Source: Eublepharis macularius (taxonomy: Eukaryota; Chordata; Lepidosauria; Squamata; Eublepharidae). From it: 64,000 nt of DNA. Positions 10,491 to 22,133 of this stretch are shown piece after piece. The notes beneath the pieces are model-generated. The model was given only the letters and a program-made list of their open reading frames with translations. It searched no databases and had not been told where the DNA came from. The position numbers and the translations under genes were made by a program. The DNA lies in contig NC_072800.1 in NCBI RefSeq assembly GCF_028583425.1, positions 8,321,001 to 8,385,000 of the forward strand, given 5' to 3'. Within the stretch, counting starts at the first letter, position 1. Each line of letters starts with the position of its first letter.

Positions 10491-11368
10491 AACCAACAAC
10501 CTCTTCCTTCAGATCAGCAATCCTCAATGCAGCACCAGCTTATGTATTTCCTGCTGCCCTCTCACTTCTCCACTTTCTAGCCCTTATTTCTCTCTTTTCA
10601 AGTTCCCTTCTTCTTTTTTCTCCTCCTTTATCCTTTTCACACTCCCTACTTTCCTGTCTTTTTCAAATTTTGCATTCTTCATTGCACTTCATCGCCCCTT
10701 CTTTCTCCTTTGGTGCTTTCTGTTCTTCACCTACCTCACACTACTTCCTCAAGGTGTGCTAAAAGTGAGGAAAGTACAGAGTAATTACAGGAGTGGCAAT
10801 AGGAAGGCAAAGTTCCAGCACCCCTCTACAAAGTCTGGCCAGTAGCCATAGGTTAAAGGGCAACAGGTTCCTGGCCTTGCCTGTTGGCTCTGTTTGACTT
10901 CCTCAGGGGGCTGTGTTTTCTTGAAATGACTTTGCCATAACAACTCCACCAGCAGCAAAAAAATGTAAGAGAGCAGAGAGCTCCTCACTGTAAGGAATAT
11001 TAAATATATTAAAGGCCAGAAAAACAAGGAACAAGGAGGAGAAGGAGAAGAAGAATGGAGGATTTACATTTCTCCAATCTTGGCACCCCATATCCCTTGC
11101 TCCTGCCATGTCTGGAATAACTTCTCTCTTACAGCCCTTAAACTTTGTTACTCGCAGGCTCTGCCATTTTAGCTTTCACTGGATTTTCTCATTAGGACCC
11201 TCAGTCTCACTAAGACTTGCAGAGGGGCAAGGGCTGTGACCCAGTGTGGCCCCAGGTACAATCCCTAGCTAAAAAATCAGGTAGTAGTGTGAGGAGCCAA
11301 TACTACTAATCTTGACAGACCAATGGCCTGTTCCTAGTAACGAACGGGTAACAAAGTCCTCCCACCAC
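10491..11368. other. Unannotated sequence with pyrimidine-rich stretch
   Basis: A C/T-rich run fills about 10560-10730. No gene or family I recognise. Confidence 0.35.
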
Positions 11369-11369
11369 A

Positions 11370-11575
11370 ACAGCCAGTATGGTATAGCGGGTTGACTGCC
11401 AGACTAGGGTTAGGCGACTCCAGTTTAATTCCCTGTTCTGCCATGGAAGCTCACCGGGTGGCCTTGGGCCAGTCACATGTTCTTAACCTCGCTGACCTTG
11501 GAGAGGGAACTGTGAGCCACTTTGGGTTCCCATTGGGGAGAAAAGCAGGGTATAAATGAAGTTAAATAAAGAAAT
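11370..11575 (+). repeat. tRNA-derived SINE with L2-like tail
   Basis: Head with A-box-like TGGTATAGCGGGTTGACTGC and a B-box-like AGTTTAATTCCC; body CTTGGGCCAGTCACATG; tail CCATTGGGGAGAAAAGCAGG then GTATAAATG, ending in a TAAATAAAG tail. It is the most complete plus-strand copy of this family here. Confidence 0.75.
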
Positions 11576-11639
11576 ATTGTTTCAATTGAGTCAATATTAA
11601 TAAATAGCGACCCCAACCAATTATAGTGTGTAGTTTTCA

Positions 11640-11815
11640 TATCTTTGCTGCTGTTGAATATGGTTTTATGCTTTTAATTGTGTTTTGTACCTTATATTTT
11701 ATTATTAATTTTACACTGTATTTATTGTTATTGTATTCTAACAATGTTGTTACCCGCACTGAGTCCATTCGTGAGGAGGGCAGGTTAGAAATTTAATTAT
11801 TAAATTAATTAAATT
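11640..11815 (+). mobile_element. L2-type LINE 3' end fragment
   Basis: T-rich 3' untranslated region followed by ACCCGCACTGAGTCCATTCG and GGAGGGCAGGTTAGAAATTT, a decayed form of the L2 ending at 8300-8365, with an ATTAAATTAATTAAATT tail. Confidence 0.5.
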
Positions 11816-11892
11816 ACACTATTACTGGAAAGCTTTCTTGAACTCTTACAAAAATTAAAATCTTACACACATAAACATTTCATTTAATTGAA

Positions 11893-12823
11893 TGGTAAAA
11901 TGGGCAATGAATTTTAACAGAGAAATTACAGTGGACACTTGGGAATATCTTTGGAGAAACACAATGAAAATATCGACAGCTACTAGTCAAACAGTGCAAT
12001 CCTATGCAGAGTTACACCAGTCTAAGCCCATTGAAATCAATGGCCTTAGACTGGAGTAACTCTCCATAGGATTGCACTGTAAAAGGGAACGGCTATAAGA
12101 TTATGTATAGATGGTATTTAATACCAAAAAAATTAGCAAATGTCAACAATCAAATGTCAAACAAATGCTGGAAATGTAAAAAACACGAAGGTTCAATGTA
12201 TCATATGTGGTGGACTTGTGAAAGAGCTAAGCTATTTTGGTCTAAGATTTTTGCTGAAATGTCATCAATTTTGAAAAGTGATATAGCAAAAAGCCCAGAA
12301 CTGTTATTATTGGGGTTAAATATGGAAAATGTGAATGTTAAGGATAGAGTCCTGGTTTATTACATGGCGATGGCTGCAAGACTACTGTATGCTCAACACT
12401 GGAGACAGGAGGAGCTACCAGAAATTCAAGATTGGATTCAGAAATTGTTGCACATGGCGGAAATGGACAAATTAACAAGGAAATTGAGAGAACGAAATCC
12501 AAGGGAATTTACGGAAGATTGGGGTAAATTTAAAAAATATTTAGAAAAGAAATGGGACGTGAAAGATCAGTTGTGGTCTTTTGATAACTACTGAGAGATT
12601 TAGAAATATAAGATAAAACCTTGCCTTAAACAATAGGGGGAAAGCAATTTAGACTAGAGTTAGTTAGTAGGGGATAAGGGGTCAGAGTGCTGTTTGGAGT
12701 CAACAAGGGAAAAGGGGAGGGGTGGGTGGGATAACATACATTAAGAAAAGGGGTATATTGGTTGTAAAATGTTTTTGAAATGTATGTGAACCCATCCAAT
12801 AAATTTTTTTTTAAAAAACCCAC
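11893..12823 (+). mobile_element. 5'-truncated L1 LINE, perfect 20-bp duplication
   Basis: The L1 ORF2 C-terminal end is read at 12103-12594, with a CWKCKKHEGSMYHMWWTC cysteine-histidine motif followed by WSKIFAEMSS. It matches 42041-43711 in sequence. The 3' end is CATCCAATAAA plus a T/A tail. AAACATTTCATTTAATTGAA occurs exactly at 11873-11892 and 12824-12843, marking the insertion. A 90-bp palindrome (11991-12080) sits inside the coding part and is younger. Confidence 0.9.
11991..12080. mobile_element. 90-bp near-perfect hairpin element
   Basis: ACAGTGCAATCCTATGCAGA at one end is mirrored by the reverse complement of CTCCATAGGATTGCACTGT at the other; the arms meet at a centre AAGCCCATTGAAATCAATGG. 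It interrupts the L1 coding sequence. The CAGTG ends suggest hAT but no clear 8-bp duplication is seen. Confidence 0.75.
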
Positions 12824-13026
12824 AAACATTTCATTTAATTGAAAACGTATTTCATATATACAGTTCGTGCCATCCCCCCCCACTTTTTTCAAAATTCCTA
12901 AGGTGCCTCTGTGAGATTTGGGAACCTTTGCTACAGATTTTAGGACTGTTAGGGAACATATTGTTTTAGAATTTTCCCCTTCTTTAAATCACTATCTTCT
13001 GAAATGATTGTTTTCATCCTTTCTGC

Positions 13027-13275
13027 CAGGGCTTTTTTTCAGCTAGAATGCGGTGGAACAGAGTTCCGGAACCTCTTGAAAATGGTCACATGGCTGATGG
13101 CCCTGCCCCCTGATCTCCAGACAGAGGGGAGTTTAGAGTGCCCTCCATGCACGGAGGGCAATCTAAACTCCCCTCTGTCTGGAGATCAGGGGGCGGGGCC
13201 TCCAGCCATGTGACCGTTTTTTCCGAGGGCAACCCACTGAGTTCCACCACCTCTTTTCCCAGAAAAAAAGCCCTG
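13027..13275. mobile_element. Palindromic hAT element, TIR CAGGGCTTTTTTTC
   Basis: Inverted ends CAGGGCTTTTTTTC and GAAAAAAAGCCCTG; inner arms carry GTTCCGGAACCTC, ATGGTCACATGGCTG and GATCTCCAGACAGAGGGGAG with their complements. An exact 8-bp duplication CTTTCTGC lies at 13019-13026 and 13276-13283. A 407-bp relative is at 57792-58198. Confidence 0.88.
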
Positions 13276-13283
13276 CTTTCTGC

Positions 13284-13755
13284 TAATGAAGAAAAGCTTT
13301 ACTCAAATGATTTAGCCAAAATTATGAGCTAAGTTGAAACTGAGGAAGGGTAGCATCTTTTAGCATCATTCCCATTGGATTCCATTTCCAAAGAAAGCAG
13401 GAAATGCCTATTTTTAAACGTACTTCAGATTCACTACTAGAATTTCCTTGGCAAGGCCAGTGTTAAATAATCCACAATAAAGAAACTATCTCAACAACTG
13501 TTGAAAAAACATTACTGTAAGAAATCTGTTTGTAACATTTGTTAAAAGTCAGTATGATTTTATCTGTCACGGTATAAATGGCAATTGTTTATCTACAGCA
13601 TGAATTCAATTGCCCATTTCTTAAATTAGGCAATGAGTAGATTCAGTAGACAAGGCAATTAAACAATAAATACATTTTGAGCTTTGGAAAAAAAACACTA
13701 CCAACATCTATTTTGTCACTGTCAGCTCTTGAGGATTGCTTGAAGTGTCCTGGGT
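13284..13755. other. Unannotated sequence left of the large array
   Basis: No gene or repeat recognised; no LTR-like sequence is visible here although an LTR fossil lies to the right of the array. Confidence 0.35.
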
Positions 13756-13756
13756 C

Positions 13757-13853
13757 TACAGCCGAGGCCCCGGACTTACCTGGAGGAAAGGACGGGAGAC
13801 CTCCGGGAGACAGCAGCCCAGGTGCCTCAGCAGGCAGCCAGGCCCAGTACCAG
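13757..13853. repeat. Lead-in sequence of the 39-bp array (copy 1)
   Basis: About 97 bp from TCTACAGCCGAGGCCCCGGA to the first array unit. A second copy, nearly identical, precedes the short array at 21752-21847. On the minus strand it includes CCAGGTAAGTCC, which fits a splice-donor consensus, though nothing else supports splicing here. Confidence 0.75.
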
Positions 13854-16800
13854 CCAGCCACAGGGGGAAGGGAAGAGGCACCCAAGCCCCAGACAGCCAC
13901 AGGGGGAATGGAAGAGGCACCCAAGCCCCAGACAGCCACAGGGGGAAGGGAAGAGACACCCAAGCCCCAGCCGGCCACAAGGGGAAGGGAAGAGACACCC
14001 AAGCCCCAGCCAGCCACAGGGGGAAGGGAAGAGACACCCAAGCCCCAGACAGCCACAGGGGGAAGGGAAGCGACATCCAAGCCCCAGACAGCCACAGGGG
14101 GAAGGGAAGAGACACCCAAGCCCCAGCCAGCCACAGGGGGAAGGGAAGAGACACCCAAGCCCCAGCCAGCCACAGGGGGAAGGGAAGAGACACCCAAGCC
14201 CCAGCCAGCCACAGGGGGAAGGGAAGAGACACCCAAGCCCCAGCCGGCCACAAGGGGAAGGGAAGAGACACCCAAGCCCCAGCCGGCCACAGGGGGAAGG
14301 GAAGAGACACCCAAGCCCCAGCCAGCCATAGGGGGAAGGGAAGAGGCACCCAAGCCCCAGACAGCCACAGGGGGAAGGGAAGAGACACCCAAGCCCCAGC
14401 CAGCCACAGGGGGAAGGGAAGAGACACCCAAGCCCCAGCCAGCCACAGGGGGAAGGGAAGAGACACCCAAGCCCCAGACAGCCACAGGGGGAAGGGAAGA
14501 GACACCCAAGCCCCAGCCAGCCACAGGGGGAAGGGAAGAGACACCCAAGCCCCAGCCAGCCACAGGGGGAAGGGAAGAGACACCCAAGCCCCAGACAGCC
14601 ACAGGGGGAAGGGAAGAGACACCCAAGCCCCAGCCAGCCACAGGGGGAAGGGAAGAGACACCCAAGCCCCAGCCAGCCACAGGGGGAAGGGAAGAGGCAC
14701 CCAAGCCCCAGCCAGCCACAGGGGGAAGGGAAGCGACACCCAAGCCCCAGCCAGCCACAGGGGGAAGGGAAGCGAAACCCAAGCCCCAGCCAGCCACAGG
14801 GGGAAGGGAAGCGAAACCCAAGCCCCAGCCAGCCACAGGGGGAAGGGAAGCGACACCCAAGCCCCAGCCAGCCACAGGGGGAAGGGAAGCGAAACCCAAG
14901 CCCCAGCCAGCCACAGGGGGAAGGGAAGCGAAACCCAGGCCCCAGCCGGCCACAGGGGGAAGGGAAGCGAAACCCAGGCCCCAGCCGGCCACAGGGGGAA
15001 GGGAAGCGACACCCAAGCCCCAGCCAGCCACAGGGGGAAGGGAAGAGACACCCAAGCCCCAGCCAGCCACAGGGGGAAGGGAAGCGAAACCCAAGCCCCA
15101 GCCAGCCACAGGGGGAAGGGAAGAGGCACCCAAGCCCCAGACAGCCACAGGGGGAAGGGAAGAGACACCCAAGCCCCAGCCAGCCACAGGAGGAAGGGAA
15201 GAGACACCCAAGCCCCAGCCAGCCACAGGGGGAAGGGAAGAGACACCTAAGCCCCAGCCAGCCACAGGGGGAAGGGAAGAGGCACCCAAGCCCCAGCCAG
15301 CCACAGGGGGAAGGGAACAGACACCTAAGCCCCAGCCAGCCACAGGGGGAAGGGAAGAGGCACCCAAGCCCCAGCCAGCCACAGGGGGAAGGGAAGAGGC
15401 ACCCAAGCCCCAGCCAGCCACAGGGGGAAGGGAAGAGACACCCAAGCCCCAGCCAGCCACAGGGGGAAGGGAAGAGGCACCCAAGCCCCAGCCAGCCACA
15501 GGGGGAAGGGAAGAGGCACCCAAGCCCCAGCCAGCCACAGGGGGAAGGGAAGAGGCACCCAAGCCCCAGCCAGCCACAGGGGGAAGGGAAGAGGCACCCA
15601 AGCCCCAGCCAGCCACAGGGGGAAGGGAAGAGGCACCCAAGCCCCAGCCAGCCACAGGGGGAAGGGAAGAGGCACCCAAGCCCCAGCCAGCCACAGGGGG
15701 AAGGGAAGAGGCACCCAAGCCCCAGCCAGCCACAGGGGGAAGGGAAGAGGCACCCAAGCCCCAGCCAGCCACAGGGGGAAGGGAAGAGGCACCCAAGCCC
15801 CAGCCAGCCACAGGGGGAAGGGAAGAGGCACCCAAGCCCCAGACAGCCACAGGGGGAAGGGAAGAGACACCCAAGCCCCAGCCAGCCACAGGGGGAAGGG
15901 AAGAGGCACCCAAGCCCCAGACAGCCACAGGGGGAAGGGAAGAGACACCCAAGCCCCAGCCAGCCACAGGGGGAAGGGAAGAGACACCTAAGCCCCAGCC
16001 AGCCACAGGGGGAAGGGAAGAGGCACCCAAGCCCCAGACAGCCACAGGGGGAAGGGAAGAGGCACCCAAGCCCCAGCCAGCCACAGGGGGAAGGGAAGAG
16101 ACACCCAAGCCCCAGCCAGCCACAGGAGGAAAGGAAGAGACACCCAAGCCCCAGCCAGCCACAGGGGGAAGGGAAGACACACCTAAGCCCCAGCCAGCCA
16201 CAGGGGGAAGGGAAGAGACACCCAAGCCCCAGCCAGCCACAGGGGGAAGGGAAGAGGCACCCAAGCCCCAGACAGCCACAGGGGGAAGGGAAGAGACACC
16301 CAAGCCCCAGACAGCCACAGGGGGAAGGGAAGAGACACCCAAGCCCCAGCCAGCCACAGGGGGAAGGGAAGAGACACCCAAGCCCCAGACAGCCACAGGG
16401 GGAAGGGAAGAGACACCCAAGCCCCAGCCAGCCACAGGGGGAAGGGAAGAGACACCCAAGCCCCAGCCAGCCACAGGGGGAAGGGAAGAGGCACCCAAGC
16501 CCCAGCCAGCCACAGGGGGAAGGGAAGCGACACCCAAGCCCCAGCCAGCCACAGGGGGAAGGGAAGCGAAACCCAAGCCCCAGCCAGCCACAGGGGGAAG
16601 GGAAGCGAAACCCAAGCCCCAGCCAGCCACAGGGGGAAGGGAAGCGACACCCAAGCCCCAGCCAGCCACAGGGGGAAGGGAAGCGAAACCCAAGCCCCAG
16701 CCAGCCACAGGGGGAAGGGAAGCGAAACCCAGGCCCCAGCCGGCCACAGGGGGAAGGGAAGCGAAACCCAGGCCCCAGCCGGCCACAGGGGGAAGGGAAG

Positions 16801-18668
16801 CGACACCCAAGCCCCAGCCAGCCACAGGGGGAAGGGAAGAGACACCCAAGCCCCAGCCAGCCACAGGGGGAAGGGAAGCGAAACCCAAGCCCCAGCCAGC
16901 CACAGGGGGAAGGGAAGAGGCACCCAAGCCCCAGACAGCCACAGGGGGAAGGGAAGAGACACCCAAGCCCCAGCCAGCCACAGGAGGAAGGGAAGAGACA
17001 CCCAAGCCCCAGCCAGCCACAGGGGGAAGGGAAGAGACACCTAAGCCCCAGCCAGCCACAGGGGGAAGGGAAGAGGCACCCAAGCCCCAGCCAGCCACAG
17101 GGGGAAGGGAACAGACACCTAAGCCCCAGCCAGCCACAGGGGGAAGGGAAGAGGCACCCAAGCCCCAGCCAGCCACAGGGGGAAGGGAAGAGGCACCCAA
17201 GCCCCAGCCAGCCACAGGGGGAAGGGAAGAGACACCCAAGCCCCAGCCAGCCACAGGGGGAAGGGAAGAGGCACCCAAGCCCCAGCCAGCCACAGGGGGA
17301 AGGGAAGAGGCACCCAAGCCCCAGCCAGCCACAGGGGGAAGGGAAGAGGCACCCAAGCCCCAGCCAGCCACAGGGGGAAGGGAAGAGACACCCAAGCCCC
17401 AGCCAGCCACAGGGGGAAGGGAAGAGGCACCCAAGCCCCAGCCAGCCACAGGGGGAAGGGAAGAGGCACCCAAGCCCCAGCCAGCCACAGGGGGAAGGGA
17501 AGAGGCACCCAAGCCCCAGACAGCCACAGGGGGAAGGGAAGAGACACCCAAGCCCCAGCCAGCCACAGGGGGAAGGGAAGAGGCACCCAAGCCCCAGACA
17601 GCCACAGGGGGAAGGGAAGAGACACCTAAGCCCCAGCCAGCCACAGGGGGAAGGGAAGAGGCACCCAAGCCCCAGACAGCCACAGGGGGAAGGGAAGAGA
17701 CACCCAAGCCCCAGCCAGCCACAGGGGGAAGGGAAGAGACACCCAAGCCCCAGCCAGCCACAGGGGGAAGGGAAGAGACACCCAAGCCCCAGCCAGCCAC
17801 AGGAGGAAAGGAAGAGACACCCAAGCCCCAGCCAGCCACAGGGGGAAGGGAAGACACACCTAAGCCCCAGCCAGCCACAGGGGGAAGGGAAGAGACACCC
17901 AAGCCCCAGCCAGCCACAGGGGGAAGGGAAGAGGCACCCAAGCCCCAGACAGCCACAGGGGGAAGGGAAGAGACACCCAAGCCCCAGACAGCCACAGGGG
18001 GAAGGGAAGAGACACCCAAGCCCCAGCCAGCCACAGGGGGAAGGGAAGAGACACCCAAGCCCCAGCCAGCCACAGGGGGAAGGGAAGAGGCACCCAAGCC
18101 CCAGCCAGCCACAGGGGGAAGGGAAGAGGCACCCAAGCCCCAGCCAGCCACAGGGGGAAGGGAAGAGACACCCAAGCCCCAGCCAGCCACAGGGGGAAGG
18201 GAAGAGACACCTAAGCCCCAGCCAGCCACAGGGGGAAGGGAAGAGACACCTAAGCCCCAGCCAGCCACAGGGGGAAGGGAAGAGGCACCCAAGCCCCAGC
18301 CAGCCACAAGGGGAAGGGAAGAGGCACCCAAGCCCCAGACAGCCACAGGGGGAAGGGAAGAGACACCCAAGCCCCAGCCAGCCACAGGGGGAAGGGAAGA
18401 GACACCCAAGCCCCAGCCAGCCACAGGGGGAAGGGAAGAGACACCTAAGCCCCAGCCAGCCACAGGGGGAAGGGAAGAGGCACCCAAGCCCCAGCCAGCC
18501 ACAGGGGGAAGGGAAGAGGCACCCAAGCCCCAGACAGCCACAGGGGGAAGGGAAGAGACACCCAAGCCCCAGACAGCCACAGGGGGAAGGGAAGAGACAC
18601 CCAAGCCCCAGCCAGCCACAGGAGGAAGGGAAGAGACACCCAAACCTCAGCCAGCCACAGGGGGAAGG
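13854..18668. repeat. 39-bp minisatellite, 123 units, 13-residue coding period
   Basis: Units of the form CCAGCCACAGGGGGAAGGGA then AGAGACACCCAAGCCCCAG repeat without phase change for 4.8 kb. In one plus frame this reads PATGGREETPKPQ with variants EEAPKPQ, EATPKPQ, EAKPKPQ and EAKPRPQ. I count 123 full units and a partial last one. The unit lacks stops in nearly all six frames, so frames over 1,600 codons on both strands are a property of the unit. There is higher-order structure: the AAACCCAGGC variant block recurs 1,794 bp (46 units) apart, at 14931 and 16725, and the AGGAGGAAAG variant recurs 1,677 bp (43 units) apart, at 16124 and 17801. It directly abuts a Gmr1-like LTR fossil. Confidence 0.93.
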
Positions 18669-18703
18669 GATGAGACCATGCCCAGAACTGGCCGCTAGTA
18701 TGA

Positions 18704-21700
18704 GTGACGCTGGAGTACCTGGGATCCTCCTTCCGGGTGGAGGTTGCCAAAGTGCCGGACCTGCCATACCCTATGCTGCTAGGGCGGGAGGCCCCGGCAT
18801 TCACGCACCTACTCCGGGAAGCATTGGAGAAGACCGCACCCCCGCAGGTGGCTGCTGCCCTGCAGGAGGAAGGTGAGGAGGACCCGGGCAAGGGGCCCAG
18901 CCACCGGCTGGAGGAGGAGGTCCAGCCATGCACCCGGGGGCCCGCATCCTCAGACCCTGCTTCCCGTGCTGCCCAGGCGGATGAGGACTCTTTGCAGCGC
19001 CTGCGGGAGTCAGTGGCTGTGGAAGAGGGGCAGGCGCGGGATGAACGGCGAGCCCAGCAGCTCCCTCGCATTCAGAAGCAGGGAGGGGTCTGGGTCCGCA
19101 TGGCCCGGGCCCCGAACGGCCAAGGGGAGATCTGACAGCTGTTGGTGCCGGCCTCTTACAGAGAGGAGGTTCTTCGCCTGGCACATGAGTATGCTTGGGC
19201 AGGGCATTTGGGACACCACAAGACGCTGACTAAAATCCTGGAGCGATTCTTTTGGCCTTCCGTGAGCGCTGACGTCAAGGCCCACTGCTGCTCGTGCCCC
19301 ACCTGCCAGCGGGTGGCAGCACGACAGCCACTAAGGGCCCCGCTTGCCCCATTGCCTGTGATCGGGACACCGTTCCAAAGAATTGCTATGGACTTTATAG
19401 GGCCCCTGTCCCGCACACCTCGCAGCTTTCGCTTTGCACTGGTCATCATGGAGTATGCCACCTGGTTCGCCGAGGTCATCCTCTTGAGAACAATGCAGAC
19501 CCCGGGGATGATCTGGGCACTGTCAAGGCTATTCGCAATGGTGGGCCTGCTGAGCGAGATCGTGACCAACTGGGGGGCGCCCTTCGGTGCGACCACTATG
19601 CGCCAACTCTGCCAAAACTTGGGGATCCGGCAAGAATTCACCTCCGCCTATCACCCCCAGACAGATGGGTTGGCCGAGCGGCTAAACCAAATGGTCAAGG
19701 AGGCCCTCAAGAAGATGGCACAGGACCGACCCCACCAGTGGGACTTGTATGTCGACCCCCTAATGTTTGCCTTGCGGGAGGCCCCCCAGGCCTTGACAGG
19801 TTTCAGCGCGTTTGAGCTGCTATACGGGTGGAAGCCACGGGGGCTGCTCTCCCACTTGGAGGAGCGGTGGAGCCCCCAGGCTGACGGCCCCACCCTACCC
19901 GTGAGGGAGTATGTACAGCGGCTGTGGGAGCGAGTGCAGCGGTCCCAGACAGAGGCCGGCCAGTGCCTGATCCGTGCCCAGGCCAAGCAGAAGGCCGCGT
20001 ATGACCGGGGCACGCGACTAAGGATGTTCCAGCTGGGGGAGAAGGTCCTAGTCCATCACACAGTCTTCCCCAGGGAAGAGGGAGACCACTGGCGAGGCCC
20101 GTACGTAGTGACCAGGGTGCTAGGACCTCTCACCTATGAGGTCCGGTGTGGCAGGAGGTGGGGAGCCAAAAAGACCCTCCACGTGAACCTCCTAAAGGCC
20201 TGGCACGAACGGCCCCTACCAGAATGCCACTTGGCCCCGACCCCCTCAAACTCCCAGGGAGCAAACTGCCCTGGTCCTCGTCGGCTCCAGAGGGCGAGGC
20301 CCCGCAGATTGACCCGGCCTTGACACCTGAGCAAGCGGCCCAACTAGCCGCCCTCTGTGAGGGGGTCCAGGGGGGTTCTCTCGGCGGCCCGGGGTGACCA
20401 ACCTCCTAGAGCATGCCATCCCTACAGAACCCAGCCAAACGGCACGGGCCACATGGAGACCAGTGCCCCGTAAACAGTGGGAGGCCGCGGAGAGGGAGAC
20501 GGAGGAAATGCTGCGGCTGGGCGTCATCGAACCCTCGCAGAGCGCGTGGCGGAGCCCCATCGTGCTAGTGCCGAAACCGGATGGCTCCACCCGCTTCTGC
20601 ATGGACTACCGCGAGCTCAACCGCATTGCCCAGTTCGATGCCTATCCCATGCCTCGGGCTGATGTGCTGGTCGACCACTTGGGGGCCGCTCATTTCCTAT
20701 CAACCCTGGACCTGACTAAGGGATACTTCAGGTCCCGGTGCGGGCTGAAGACCGGGAGAAGACGGCGTTTGCGACCCCACGGGGTCTTTTCCAGTTCAAG
20801 CGGATGCCCTTCGGCCTCCATGGGGCAGCCGCCACGTTCCAGCGTCTAGTGGACTGGGTCCTAGGCAACTGCAGGTCCTTCGCCCTCGCCTACATTGATG
20901 ACATTATTATCTTTAGCCCTAGTTGGGAGGAGCATCTGCGGCACCTAGACCTTGTTCTCTGGGCCCTCTGGGAGGCCGGCCTCAGGGCCAACCCTAAGAA
21001 GAGCAGGCTAGGGTTCCAGGAGTTGCAATATTTGGGCTTTGTCGTAGGCGGGGGCAGGCTCCATCCCCCTCTCGATAAGGTGATGTCCCTGGCGGATATC
21101 CCACAGCCCACTACAAAGAAGCAGGTGCGCCGTTTCCTGGGTCTCCTGGGCTACTACGGATGGTTCATACCCCACTTCGCATCCAGGGCGGCTCCACTGA
21201 CAGACTGCCTCAAGAAGGGGATGAGGAGCCGTGTGGACTGGACCCCTGCAAGGGACAGTGCCTTCCAAGACTTGAAGACGGCCCTGTCCCATGGGACCGC
21301 CTATGGAACCCAGACTTTAATAAGCCCTTCACCCTGGCCACGAACGCTTCCGAGACCGGCCTGGGAGCTGTCCTCACGCAGGAGAGAGACGGAGCCCCAG
21401 TACCCATCCTCTTCCTGAGCCGCAAGTTGCAGCCCCCAGAGCAGTGTTATGCCACTGTGGAGAGGGAGGCGCTAGCGGTCAAGTGGGCTGTGGGGGCCCT
21501 GCAATATTACGTCACCAACAACCCCTTTACCCTGGTGACCGACCACGCCAACTTGCAATGGCTACACTGGATGAAGGACCATAACCTGAGGGTCCTGAGG
21601 TGGTACCTCTCCCTGCTTCCCTTCAAATTTTCCATCCAGTACCGGGTTGGCTCGCAGCACCTGGATGTGGCCTTTATGTCATGGCTATTTGAGCCAGACC

Positions 21701-21720
21701 CAGCAGAACCGATGTCCCGG
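18704..21720 (+). mobile_element. Gmr1-like Gypsy LTR fossil, integrase before RT
   Basis: Recognisable parts in order on the plus strand are a protease C-terminal segment (about 18704-18830; VPDLPYPMLLG), integrase (about 19142-20260; zinc-binding region ending CPTCQ, core with MDFIGPL and YHPQTDGLAERL), reverse transcriptase (about 20480-21150; DYRELNR, STLDLTKGY, AYIDDIIIFSP) and RNase H (about 21330-21700; FTLATNASETGLGAVL). The order integrase then reverse transcriptase is the mark of the Gmr1 group of Gypsy elements; ordinary Gypsy elements have integrase last. No gag and no LTR pair are visible: the 39-bp array borders it on the left and a second short array on the right. It is a broken fossil with several breaks; its age cannot be judged without LTRs. 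Confidence 0.85.
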
Positions 21721-21751
21721 CTAGGGGTGTGTGTGTGTCCATTTTCTACAG

Positions 21752-22133
21752 CCCAGGCCCCGGACTTACTTGGAGGAAAGGACAGGAGACCCCCCAGGAG
21801 ACAGCAGCCCAGGTGCCTCAGCAGGCAGCCAGGCCCAGTACCAGCCAGCCATAGGGGGAAAGGAAGAGGCACCCAAGCCCCAGCCAGCCACAGGCGGAAG
21901 GGAAGAGGCACCCAAGCCCCAGCCAGCCACAGGGGGAAGGGAAGAGACACCCAAGCCCCAGCCAGCCACAGGGGGAAGGGAAGCGACACCCAAGCCCCAG
22001 CCAGCCACAGGAGGAAGGGAAGAGACACCTAAGCCCCAGCCAGCCACAGGGGGAAGGGAAGCGACACCCAAGCCCCAGCCGGCCACAAGGGGAAGGGAAG
22101 AGACACCCAGGCCCCAGCCAGCCACAGGGAGAA
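21752..22133. repeat. Second lead-in plus short 39-bp array (7 units)
   Basis: The lead-in of 13757-13853 recurs here, followed by seven units of the same 39-bp repeat. The array is cut off at 22133 by the 3' end of a CR1. The direct repetition of lead-in plus array on both sides of the Gmr1-like fossil is clear from the sequence; whether these were its terminal regions or a tandem duplication is not. Confidence 0.88.

Noticed and set aside
13771-13785. Splice donor in the array lead-in (minus strand)
   Set aside because: The motif fits, but no exon, acceptor or gene is visible, and the second lead-in has a weaker form.
13854-18668. CRISPR-like regular array
   Set aside because: Units are contiguous 39-mers with no unique spacers, in a vertebrate-type genome.
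13643-18767. Reading frames of more than 1,600 codons on both strands
   Set aside because: The 39-bp unit has no stop in most frames and 39 is a multiple of three, so the frames follow from the repeat and give no evidence of a gene.
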